Positions 1-6,066 of a DNA stretch of 10,321 nt are shown piece after piece. Positions within the stretch are counted from its first letter, which is position 1. The number at the start of each line of letters is the position of its first letter. The DNA comes from Betaproteobacteria bacterium HGW-Betaproteobacteria-20 (lineage in GTDB: Bacteria > Pseudomonadota > Gammaproteobacteria > Burkholderiales > Methylophilaceae): contig PHCL01000021.1 of assembly GCA_002842195.1 (NCBI GenBank), positions 1 through 10,321 of the forward strand, in the 5' to 3' direction. Position numbers and translations under genes: made by a program. Under the pieces are notes generated by a model. The model did no database searches, was not told the DNA's origin, and saw nothing but the letters and a program-made list of their open reading frames with translations.

Positions 1-228
1 TGCATCAATGGCCGCTTGTTCATCTGCGCCATTAGCTTCCAGTGTGATAATAGCGCCTTTGGCGGCAGCTAACATCATCACCCCCATAATGCTTTTTGCA
101 TTCACGCGGCGACCATTGCGTGCAATCCAGATTTCGCTGGCAAACTTGCTGGCCGTTTGCGTAAGCTTAGTTGAAGCGCGGGCATGCAAGCCTAATTTAT
201 TGATGATTTCTACTTCTATGCTAATCAT
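1..228 (-). CDS. ptsH: Phosphocarrier protein HPr (3' end beyond window edge)
   Basis: HPr is the small cytoplasmic phosphocarrier that takes phosphate from enzyme I and passes it to EIIA proteins. The visible 76 residues begin MISIEVEIINKLGLHARAST. They contain the active-site motif GLHARA with His15 and the regulatory motif KSIMGVMML with Ser46, the site that HPr kinase HprK phosphorylates. HPr proteins are usually 85 to 90 residues, so about 10 to 15 are missing at the left edge. The ATG at 228-226 gives the standard HPr N-terminus and puts His at position 15. No good Shine-Dalgarno sequence precedes it, and an overlapping mini-ORF (221-247) covers the start. It follows the EIIA gene by 73 nt in the same direction; enzyme I (ptsI) is expected just outside the window. 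Identification is secure. The role is probably regulatory, because no sugar permease is present here. Confidence 0.95.
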   Translation of the reverse strand, partial: MISIEVEIINKLGLHARASTKLTQTASKFASEIWIARNGRRVNAKSIMGVMMLAAAKGAIITLEANGADEQAAIDA

Positions 229-247
229 TAAGATTTAACCCAGTCAT
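221..247 (-). other. Eight-codon mini-ORF overlapping the HPr start codon
   Basis: On the minus strand an ATG at 247-245 opens a frame reading MTGLNLND and then TAG at 223-221. It overlaps the HPr start (228-226) in a different frame. It has no clear ribosome binding site. It was created by, or lies in, a 19-nt tandem duplication. It could couple or attenuate HPr translation, or be an accident; the sequence alone cannot decide. Confidence 0.2.
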
Positions 248-271
248 TAAGTTTTAACCCAGTTATTTAGT
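234..271. repeat. Two-copy 19-nt tandem duplication in the EIIA-HPr spacer
   Basis: Two head-to-tail 19-nt units (234-252 and 253-271), each starting TTTAACCCAGT, match at 17 of 19 positions. A partial third copy (about 225-233, TCATTAAG) reaches into the HPr start codon. The repeat fills about half of the 73-nt spacer between the EIIA and HPr genes, where no terminator is visible. Confidence 0.7.
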
Positions 272-301
272 AGTAACACAGCCATGGATATACCAGTTTT
301 A

Positions 302-712
302 TTATGCCTGAAAGCGATCGCAGCTTTCGCGGCTGAAATGCACCACGCCTTCACGCCCGCCACTGACCGCTTTTTCCACTAACGCCAGGAGTGATTCATG
401 TCGATAGGTCATGGTGCGTACTATCATTGGCATATTCACGCCAGCCACGCCTTCTACTTCCCCCGGTTTTAATAGCTTGCTGACAATATTGCAAGGCGTT
501 GCGCCATACATATCTGATAGCACTAAAACGCCTTCGCCACTATTCAGTTCAGTGATTAAGCGTTCTGCCTCAGGCAGCAAAACATTGGGGTCATCCTGGG
601 TGCTGACTGCAATAAATGCTACTTGTCTGGGATTGTTGCCTATCACATGCTTTGCGCATTCCATTAGGCTTTCACCTAAACTGCCGTGCGCAATGATTAA
701 AATACCAATCAT
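302..712 (-). CDS. PTS mannose/fructose-type EIIA domain protein
   Basis: This single-domain cytoplasmic protein of 136 residues belongs to the mannose-family EIIA fold (ManX N-terminal domain, EIIA-Man). The N-terminus MIGILIIAHGSLGESL carries the phosphorylatable His9. Further family landmarks are the DMYGATPCNI segment (residues 67-76), which corresponds to the conserved D-x-x-G-x-x-P-x-N motif, and GVNMPMIVRT (91-100). The length matches an isolated EIIA domain; no EIIB, EIIC or EIID partners are encoded nearby. It lies between rapZ (60 nt upstream) and the HPr gene (73 nt downstream). In proteobacteria with such an incomplete phosphotransferase chain, the protein is thought to act as a phosphorylation sensor or regulator, not in sugar uptake. 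The ATG at 712 is preceded by a weak purine-rich AGAGAAC. The family call is firm; the cellular output is unknown. Confidence 0.93.
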   Translation of the reverse strand: MIGILIIAHGSLGESLMECAKHVIGNNPRQVAFIAVSTQDDPNVLLPEAERLITELNSGEGVLVLSDMYGATPCNIVSKLLKPGEVEGVAGVNMPMIVRTMTYRHESLLALVEKAVSGGREGVVHFSRESCDRFQA

Positions 713-772
713 GATGTTCTCTACTTATACTAAATGCGATGAAAATAATTTTTGTAGTACAGGCTATTTCGC

Positions 773-1609
773 TTATTTCAACTCTCTATGTCGCGTCAGC
801 ACTTTTTGTTGTGACATAAAATATTGGCTTAGCCGTTCGACAAAATAGACCGAACGATGTTGCCCGCCCGTGCAGCCAATTGCTACTGTTAAATAACTGC
901 GGTTGTCTGATACAAAGCAAGGCAGCCACTTTTCTACATAGTTTTGAATGTCATTTATCATATCATTCACGCGGGCATGGGCGCTTAAAAAAGATTGCAC
1001 GGGGGCATCGCGGCCTGTGAGTTCACGTAAATCAGGTTCGTAATGCGGGTTGGGCAGGCAGCGCACATCAAATACAAAATCAGCATCCAGCGGAATACCA
1101 TGCTTAAAGCCGAACGAGGTAAATAACAGCGTGAGGCCAGTATGCTCAATGGAAACCAGCTCTTTCACCCAGGCGGTCAGGGTGTGGGTGCTGAGATTGC
1201 TGGTGTCAATGACATGACCAAGCCGGCCTAATTCGCTCAGTAGCTCACGCTCGGAAGCAATGCTTTCGGCCAGGGTAATACTATCCTTGCTTAATGGGTG
1301 TTTACGTCTGGTTTCGCTGAATCTTTTGACCAGCGTTTCAACATTGGATTCTAAAAACAAAACTTGCGTGGTGATGTTCCGAGACTTTAATTGTGCAATA
1401 TGTGCGGGCAGGGTTTCAAGTGCCGCGCTGCGGCTATCAATGCTAATCGCCACGCGATCATGATTGGCCGTGTGCAAATGCTCTGCAATCTGCGGCAGCA
1501 TGGTGGCGGGTAGATTATCAATACAATAATAACCGCTATCTTCAAGGACTCTAAGCGCGATACTCTTGCCTGAGCCTGAGAGGCCGGTAACAATAATCAG
1601 TTGTTTCAT
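773..1609 (-). CDS. rapZ: RNase adapter protein RapZ / YvcJ-family nucleotide-binding protein
   Basis: This 278-residue protein is of typical RapZ length (about 280). The N-terminal P-loop GLSGSGKS (residues 9-16) and the following GYYCIDNLP are diagnostic of the family. The segment VIDTSNLS (133-140) is also conserved. The C-terminal half contains FTSFGFKHGIP (163-173), DVRCLPNPH (181-189) and IGCTGGQHRSV (244-254), the region that in E. coli binds small RNAs. In enterobacteria RapZ delivers the sRNA GlmZ to RNase E to control GlmS and so amino-sugar supply to the envelope; whether those RNAs exist here is unknown, so only the family is certain. It starts 14 nt after the hprK stop without an obvious Shine-Dalgarno, which suggests translational coupling within an hprK-rapZ-EIIA-HPr cluster. 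Confidence 0.95.
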   Translation of the reverse strand: MKQLIIVTGLSGSGKSIALRVLEDSGYYCIDNLPATMLPQIAEHLHTANHDRVAISIDSRSAALETLPAHIAQLKSRNITTQVLFLESNVETLVKRFSETRRKHPLSKDSITLAESIASERELLSELGRLGHVIDTSNLSTHTLTAWVKELVSIEHTGLTLLFTSFGFKHGIPLDADFVFDVRCLPNPHYEPDLRELTGRDAPVQSFLSAHARVNDMINDIQNYVEKWLPCFVSDNRSYLTVAIGCTGGQHRSVYFVERLSQYFMSQQKVLTRHRELK

Positions 1610-1623
1610 TATGTTTTAACTAG

Positions 1624-2562
1624 CTAGATTTTTTTCATCTCGCGCTGTTGGCGCTGCGTAAATTGTTTGGTTGCGTTAATACCGCGTAATAATAGCATGT
1701 GGTTACGAATCGCGACTTCTACCAGCACCGCAATATTGCGACCAGCCGCGATGGGAATCTGTACTTTAGGAATTTTTACGCCTAATACTTCCTCATGCTG
1801 AGTTTTAATATTGAGCCTGTCTAACAAATGCGGTGCCAGTTTGTCCGCCATTTCCAACTGTATGATGAGGTCAAGCGGCTTGGTCGGCTTAACCGAACTG
1901 TCACCAAACATCGCGCGAATATTCAAAATACCCAAGCCGCGCACCTCCAAAAAATCTTGCAACAATGCCGGACAGCGCCCCTCAATACGCTCAGGCGAAA
2001 TGCGAAAAAAATCGACAATATCATCGGCGATTAGTCGATGCCCGCGTGAAATAAGCTCTAAAGCCAATTCACTTTTACCGATGGCAGCCTCTCCTTTAAT
2101 GAGTGCACCAAAGCCTTGTACTTCCATAAAAACGCCATGCATGCTGATAGAATCTGCCATTGCCTGCGTCAGAAAATGGCTCAAAATATCCATCAATTCC
2201 GGGCTATGTAGCGGCGAGGTAAATAGTGCCGTATTGTGCTTATTGGCCGCAGTAATCAGGTTGTCTGGTACGTTTTCATCATTAGCCACAATCACTGCGG
2301 CTAAATCGGTCGAATATAAATTTTCAATGGCATGTGCGGCATTTGCCAGTGGCAGGCTGCGTAAATAGTCCATTTCAGCACAGCCCAACACTTGCACCCG
2401 ATTAGGGTGTACAAAATTAAGGTGGCCAATTAAGGCTAAAGAAGGTTTCGTTACTGTGCCGCTAGTGAGCGTTTTAGACCCGCCGTTAAGCCCGGCAACC
2501 CAGTTTATTTTGAGCTTACGGCGGGTTTGTTTGAATAATTCAGCTACGTTGATTTGAGCCAT
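1624..2562 (-). CDS. hprK: HPr kinase/phosphorylase HprK
   Basis: This bifunctional enzyme phosphorylates Ser46 of HPr with ATP (or pyrophosphate) and removes the phosphate again. The 312 residues show the N-terminal HprK domain (about 5-130) and the kinase domain (about 131-305). Visible motifs are catalytic His142 in the HGVFMEV segment, the P-loop GEAAIGKS (157-164) with Lys163, the Asp pair ADD (179-181), the HprK signature LEVRGLGILN (205-214) and the C-terminal AAGRNIAVLVEVA (272-284). The P-loop has Ala-Ala where the family usually has Ser-Gly (G-x-S-G-x-G-K-S), but the G-x4-GKS core is kept, so activity is plausible. The ATG at 2562 gives the full N-terminal domain. Its target HPr is encoded three genes downstream. 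A candidate -10 box (TATAAT) lies about 34 nt upstream, so hprK may start its own transcript. Confidence 0.96.
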   Translation of the reverse strand: MAQINVAELFKQTRRKLKINWVAGLNGGSKTLTSGTVTKPSLALIGHLNFVHPNRVQVLGCAEMDYLRSLPLANAAHAIENLYSTDLAAVIVANDENVPDNLITAANKHNTALFTSPLHSPELMDILSHFLTQAMADSISMHGVFMEVQGFGALIKGEAAIGKSELALELISRGHRLIADDIVDFFRISPERIEGRCPALLQDFLEVRGLGILNIRAMFGDSSVKPTKPLDLIIQLEMADKLAPHLLDRLNIKTQHEEVLGVKIPKVQIPIAAGRNIAVLVEVAIRNHMLLLRGINATKQFTQRQQREMKKI

Positions 2563-2809
2563 ATGGGGTTCTCTATCAAGTCAATCTTCATCATCATTAT
2601 ACGGCGTTGCTTGCAAAAAATTATTCCTTACATATAAAACCTATGCGGCGCCTTAATTTTTTACTCGCCCTTGCCTAATTTATCGCACCAACCTTGCCGC
2701 TTTAGCGGCTTAGATTGCTTCAGTGGCTTAGTTGGTAGTGAAGACCTTTACGGTTAGAAGCTTGACCCGATAGAGACACCCATAAATAGTTGAGAAAAGT
2801 TTAGTTGGT
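2563..2809. other. hpf-hprK intergenic region, 247 nt, no complete gene
   Basis: This gap sits where ptsN is commonly found in related gene clusters, but it is too short for a complete ptsN of about 450 nt and I see no PtsN motif in either strand. It holds a candidate hprK -10 box, a small palindrome GCCGC-TTTA-GCGGC (2696-2709) with no following T-run, an imperfect 18-nt-period duplication (2699-2712 and 2717-2730, 12 of 14 identical), and a short open stretch directly after hpf that looks like the end of an outer membrane protein. No clear rho-independent terminator is present. Confidence 0.6.
2596..2601 (-). promoter_or_regulatory. Candidate sigma-70 -10 box for hprK
   Basis: A perfect TATAAT on the minus strand would give a transcription start near 2589 and a leader of about 27 nt to the hprK ATG. 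No convincing -35 hexamer is found at 16-18 nt, where the sequence is AT-rich, so the support is one hexamer and its position in the hpf-hprK gap. Confidence 0.3.
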
Positions 2810-2819
2810 TTAATCCTGA
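2754..2819 (-). other. Short open stretch resembling the C-terminus of an outer membrane beta-barrel protein
   Basis: Overlapping the last bases of hpf in another frame, 21 open codons run to a TAA at 2756-2754 and end in LFMGVSIGSSF. The alternating hydrophobic residues (L, M, V, I) and the terminal Phe are typical of the last strand of beta-barrel proteins recognised by BamA. A stop codon precedes it and there is no start, so at best it is a remnant. A chance open stretch of this length is quite possible. Confidence 0.2.
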
Positions 2820-3145
2820 TTATCAATAGCCTGGTGTTTTACAGCGCCATTGGCTTTGTGGTGGTCAGCATTTTTTTCTTTATGTTTAACCACTTGACGG
2901 TCAAGTTTATCCGTCAACATATCAATCGCGCTGTACATATTGTCGTCCGTACAAGTCGCATGTAAATCATTACCGGGAACATGCAGTGTAGCCTCTACCT
3001 TTTGGATAAGTTTTTCTACACTCATGGTTACTTTGACATCAATTACGTGATCAAAATGATTGCTGATACGCTCTAATTTGCTTGTGACATACTCGCGTAA
3101 TGCAGGAGTTACTTCTAAATGCAGACCAGTTAATTGTAAATTCAT
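2810..3145 (-). CDS. hpf: Ribosome hibernation promoting factor, short form
   Basis: This protein binds the decoding region of the 30S subunit and shuts ribosomes down in slow growth or starvation. The 111 residues cover the single N-terminal HPF/YfiA domain: MNLQLTGLHLEVTPALREYV at the N-terminus and the conserved helix DNMYSAIDMLTDKLDRQV (68-85). The tail after residue 90 is short, rich in Lys, His and Asn, and lacks the second domain of long HPF, so this is the short class. The start is well supported by GGAG at 3155-3152, six nt before the ATG. rpoN lies upstream across a 547-nt gap and hprK downstream across 247 nt; rpoN-hpf linkage is conserved in proteobacteria. The large upstream gap suggests that it has its own promoter. 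Confidence 0.96.
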   Translation of the reverse strand: MNLQLTGLHLEVTPALREYVTSKLERISNHFDHVIDVKVTMSVEKLIQKVEATLHVPGNDLHATCTDDNMYSAIDMLTDKLDRQVVKHKEKNADHHKANGAVKHQAIDNQD

Positions 3146-3289
3146 GACTTGCTCCTTTTTTAAATATTCTAAAAGTTTGAACTGATAAAAACTTACTAAG
3201 AATGAACATTTTTACTATTTCAGAACTCCCAGAACAGTTTCAGTTTACTACTTTAATTCAGGTCTGTGCTACGGCAATTAACAATATTT

Positions 3290-3303
3290 TTGATAAAGGT
3301 CAA
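3290..3303. promoter_or_regulatory. Possible FNR/CRP-type operator upstream of hpf
   Basis: TTGATAAAGGTCAA matches the FNR consensus TTGAT-N4-ATCAA at 9 of 10 defined positions. It lies about 145 nt upstream of the hpf ATG in a non-coding gap, a possible position for an activator or repressor if the promoter is far upstream. One near-match in 547 nt of AT-rich DNA can occur by chance. Confidence 0.25.
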
Positions 3304-3363
3304 TCAGATGGTAACTTGATTATTTCGGTAATAAAGTTAAATCACTAGCCGTAATGTCGCCAT

Positions 3364-3384
3364 TTCGACAGACTCAGGACAGGC
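3364..3384 (+). repeat. REP-like dispersed repeat motif (single degenerate copy)
   Basis: The sequence TTCGACAGACTCAGGACAGG and the next base resemble the short repeat with core TTCGACAGGCTCAG that occurs, often in many copies, between genes of numerous bacteria. One base of the core differs. Only one copy is visible in this window, so the identification rests on recognition of the motif, not on repetition here. Confidence 0.35.
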
Positions 3385-3692
3385 GTAGCAGTATCGGCGA
3401 TGTACAGCTGACCAATAACTTAGACGCACTAATGCGACTGCGTTTGCAGGCTAAAGTTTACTGAAAACAGCCGATTAAAACCTCAAAAATTACTTTATAA
3501 AATCTTTTAAAAACGCGCAAAAAAGTACGGGCGAAAAACGCTGCCCTGTGAGGCTTTGCCAGAGCGGCTCGCAGCCCTGTCACTTGGAAGCTACGCTTGA
3601 TTTTGAAAATAAAGAACGTAATGTTGTCAGGTTTTGCCAGGGTTACAGGCAAGGCGCATTGCATGGTCGGCGCCAAACTAAAGAGTAGTAAT

Positions 3693-5300
3693 TTACAGCG
3701 TTTTTCTTAAACTGGCTGGTTCGATATTGAGCGATTCGCGATATTTTGCAATGGTGCGGCGCGCCACGACAATACCTTGTTTGGCTAATAATTCGCTGAT
3801 TTGATTATCAGAGTAAGGTTTTTTTGGATTCTCCTGCTCTACTAATTGTTTAATCAGCGCGCGAATAGCGGTAGCCGAGCAAGTGCCGCCGGTATCAGTG
3901 GAAACTGAACTACCAAAGAAATATTTAAGCTCAAAAATGCCGCGTGGTGTGAGCATGTATTTGTTATTGGTGACGCGTGAAATGGTCGATTCGTGTAGTT
4001 CCAGCTCTTCGGCAATTTCACGTAACACCAGCGGTTTCATGGCCACTTCACCATATTCTAAAAAGTTACGCTGACGGTCAACAATCGCTTGTGATACACG
4101 TAAAATCGTGATGAAGCGCTGCTGGATATTCTTAATCATCCATTTCGCTTCCTGCATCTGACTTTGTAGATATTGGCTATTGCTATCGCGGTTGCGCTTT
4201 AAAATGTTGGCATAAAGCTGGTTGATTTTCAATTTAGGAATCACGCTGTCGTTAAGGCTGGCAATCCAGATGCCTTTCACTTTTTTTACAATGACTTCAT
4301 GCTGAATGTAATGCTCAGAGCCAATCACACTGAATGCGCTACCAGGCCTTGGATTTAAACTGGTGATGAGTTGCTGCACATTTTTTAAGGTGGCTTCATC
4401 GCAGCCCAGTTCTTTGCGCAGTTTAGTAAAGTCGCGTGCACCAAGTGCAGGTAAATAGTGCTTTGCCATCAGCTTGGCCAGCGCCAGGAACGGCGTATAT
4501 TTGGGCAGTAATTCCAGTTGTAGCAGTAGGCATTCACTTAAATTCCGCGCGCCTACGCCAATGGGGTCGAGGTTTTGAACGTGATGTAAAGCCGTTTGCA
4601 GTTCCAGCTCGTCTATTTCCAGCTCTAACGGCATTGCATCTGCAATGTTTTCCAGGGAGTCTTCTAAATAGCCGTCTTCGTTAATGCTATCAACTAACAG
4701 TAGTGCCAGCGTTTGATCGCGCTCTGACAAAGGCATAAGTTTAAGCTGGGAGAGTAAGTGTTCTCGCAAGCCAATCTGCAAGGTTTCCTGCGGTTTAAAA
4801 TCGCTATCATCGTCTGATGGCGTGCTGTTTTCATCCCACAGGCTGCCGTTAGAAAATTCGTCATAATCGTCACTGAACTCTGCAGAAAAGTCTGTAACGG
4901 CAGCATCGGATTCAGTCGTTTTAGCCTCATACTCTAAAGATTCAGCCTGATTTGATTCAGCATGGCTTTCTGAGAATTCAGTATTGAGTATTTCAGAATC
5001 AAAATCACTGCCAGCTTCATTGTCTTGATTATTATCTTGAATATCGCCTTGAGTATTATCGGTTAAATTGCCATCATTGCTTGTGACATTAAGCGACACT
5101 TCATCATCGCTATTGTCGGTGGCATTGCCGTATTCATCCTCAAAATCATCGCCTCTTTCCAGTAATGGGTTGGTTTGCATGAGCAAATCAATTTCTTGGT
5201 TAAGTTCAAGGGTCGAGAGTTGCAATAGCCGAATCGCCTGTTGCAACTGCGGCGTAAGCGAGAGGTTTTGCGAGAACTTTAGCTGTAAACCTTGCTTCAT
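3693..5300 (-). CDS. rpoN: RNA polymerase sigma-54 factor RpoN
   Basis: This alternative sigma factor directs RNA polymerase to -24/-12 promoters and needs AAA+ activators to open them. The 535 residues show region I (1-50, [20 protein letters not shown] with the Gln/Leu-rich helices that contact activators), a long acidic region II (about 51-170), the core-binding domain (about 171-320), the helix-turn-helix [20 protein letters not shown] (426-445) and the RpoN box [10 protein letters not shown] (513-522), which reads the -24 element. The E. coli protein is 477 residues; the extra length lies mainly in region II, which here is dominated by Asp, Glu, Asn and Ser with very few basic residues. 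Its ATG overlaps the lptB stop as ATGA (5300-5297), implying translational coupling to the lipopolysaccharide export operon. Confidence 0.97.
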   Translation of the reverse strand: MKQGLQLKFSQNLSLTPQLQQAIRLLQLSTLELNQEIDLLMQTNPLLERGDDFEDEYGNATDNSDDEVSLNVTSNDGNLTDNTQGDIQDNNQDNEAGSDFDSEILNTEFSESHAESNQAESLEYEAKTTESDAAVTDFSAEFSDDYDEFSNGSLWDENSTPSDDDSDFKPQETLQIGLREHLLSQLKLMPLSERDQTLALLLVDSINEDGYLEDSLENIADAMPLELEIDELELQTALHHVQNLDPIGVGARNLSECLLLQLELLPKYTPFLALAKLMAKHYLPALGARDFTKLRKELGCDEATLKNVQQLITSLNPRPGSAFSVIGSEHYIQHEVIVKKVKGIWIASLNDSVIPKLKINQLYANILKRNRDSNSQYLQSQMQEAKWMIKNIQQRFITILRVSQAIVDRQRNFLEYGEVAMKPLVLREIAEELELHESTISRVTNNKYMLTPRGIFELKYFFGSSVSTDTGGTCSATAIRALIKQLVEQENPKKPYSDNQISELLAKQGIVVARRTIAKYRESLNIEPASLRKTL

Positions 5301-6019
5301 AGACGGAAATCTCTACCCAGATAAACTTCGAGTACACTTTCATTTTCTACAATGTCGCTGGGGATGCCAGAGGCAAACACATGGCCCTGGTTTACGATGT
5401 AAGCGCGGTCACAAATGCCCAAAGTTTCGCGCACATTATGGTCGGTAATCAGCACGCCGATGTTGCGCGCGGTGAGTAGATGAATAATTTTTTGAATGTC
5501 GATGACAGCAATCGGGTCGATGCCGGCAAATGGCTCATCCAGCAAAATAAAACTTGGGTTGGTGGCCAGGCAGCGTGCAATTTCAACCCGGCGCCGCTCG
5601 CCGCCAGATAAGCTTACGGCGGGATTATCGCGTATATGGGCGATATGTAATTCTTCGAGCAAGGATTCTAATTTTTCATCCATCGCATCTTCTGATATTT
5701 CTTGCAGTTGCAGCACTGCTAGAATATTCTCCGAGACGGTAAGTTTACGGAAAATAGAAGCTTCCTGTGGCAAGTAAGATAAACCCATTCTTGCGCGCAT
5801 GTGAATAGGCATGTGGCTTACGTCTTTGCCATCAAGAAAAATTCTGCCTTCATCCAAGGCTACCAAGCCCACTATCATATAAAAACTAGTGGTTTTACCT
5901 GCACCATTCGGGCCTAATAAACCGACCACTTCACCACTTTTGATTTTCAGTGAAATATCTTGCACCACGGTACGGGCTTTGTAAGATTTTCGTAAATTTT
6001 CTACGACCAGTTCACTCAT
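5297..6019 (-). CDS. lptB: LPS export ABC transporter ATP-binding protein LptB
   Basis: LptB is the cytoplasmic ATPase that, as a dimer with LptF and LptG, powers extraction of lipopolysaccharide from the inner membrane. The 240 residues contain all ATPase motifs: Walker A GPNGAGKT (36-43), Q-loop Gln85 in YLPQEASIF, signature LSGGE (137-141), Walker B FILLDE (157-162) with catalytic Glu162, D-loop AGIDP (165-169) and the H-loop His194 in [10 protein letters not shown]. The length and the phrase [16 protein letters not shown] are typical of LptB and separate it from general ABC ATPases. It follows lptA by 47 nt and overlaps rpoN by 4 nt. The start is at ATG 6019-6017; a five-codon mini-ORF just upstream ends across this ATG. 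Confidence 0.97.
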   Translation of the reverse strand: MSELVVENLRKSYKARTVVQDISLKIKSGEVVGLLGPNGAGKTTSFYMIVGLVALDEGRIFLDGKDVSHMPIHMRARMGLSYLPQEASIFRKLTVSENILAVLQLQEISEDAMDEKLESLLEELHIAHIRDNPAVSLSGGERRRVEIARCLATNPSFILLDEPFAGIDPIAVIDIQKIIHLLTARNIGVLITDHNVRETLGICDRAYIVNQGHVFASGIPSDIVENESVLEVYLGRDFRL

Positions 6020-6033
6020 GATGGTTTGCTCAT
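6016..6033 (-). other. Five-codon mini-ORF whose stop overlaps the lptB start
   Basis: An ATG at 6033-6031 reads MSKPS and stops at TGA (6018-6016), forming an ATGA overlap with the lptB ATG (6019-6017). It is part of an imperfect 14-nt duplication (6013-6026 and 6027-6040; the core CTCAT-R-ATGGTTT matches at 12 of 13). It may feed terminating ribosomes to lptB, but there is no clear ribosome binding site in front of it. Confidence 0.2.
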
Positions 6034-6066
6034 AATGGTTTATTCTTAATTTTTTGTGGCGGGTGA

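Larger units (their letters stand above)
3146..3692. other. rpoN-hpf intergenic region, 547 nt, no convincing gene
   Basis: This gap is unusually long for a conserved, otherwise tight gene series. The half near hpf is AT-rich and probably holds the hpf promoter; a possible FNR/CRP-type box lies at 3290-3303. A REP-like motif lies at 3364-3384. From 3458 to 3676 the minus strand is open for 72 codons from a TTG (through an in-frame ATG), reading a basic, Phe-rich sequence ending VIFEVLIGCFQ. I recognise no family, it has no Shine-Dalgarno, almost no acidic residues, and the plus strand also has open stretches, so I favour a non-coding or repeat segment over a gene. An inverted repeat TTGCC/GGCAA is at about 3634-3652. 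No terminator with a T-run is seen after rpoN. Confidence 0.5.

Noticed and set aside
411..848. 145-codon plus-strand open frame across the EIIA gene and the end of rapZ
   Set aside because: It spans two genes that are certain on the opposite strand and resembles no protein family I know.
1811..2368. 185-codon open frame on the plus strand inside hprK
   Set aside because: It is antisense to a clear HprK with all catalytic motifs, has a Ser/Lys/Arg-rich composition typical of a reverse-frame shadow, and shows no recognisable domain or ribosome binding site.
2696..2709. Palindrome GCCGC-TTTA-GCGGC as a rho-independent terminator after hpf
   Set aside because: The stem is only five pairs and neither side is followed by a run of T on the corresponding strand.
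3528..3545. GGGC...GCCC hairpin as a terminator after rpoN
   Set aside because: The stem is four pairs with a ten-base loop and no T-run follows, so it does not qualify.
3458..3676. The 72-codon open frame as a real small protein gene
   Set aside because: It starts with TTG (the first ATG is four codons later), has no Shine-Dalgarno, an odd basic Phe-rich composition and no known motif; kept only as an unexplained segment.
5068..5448. 126-codon plus-strand open frame over the rpoN/lptB junction
   Set aside because: It is Ser- and Cys-rich, antisense to the acidic RpoN segment and the LptB end, and is explained by the codon bias of those genes.
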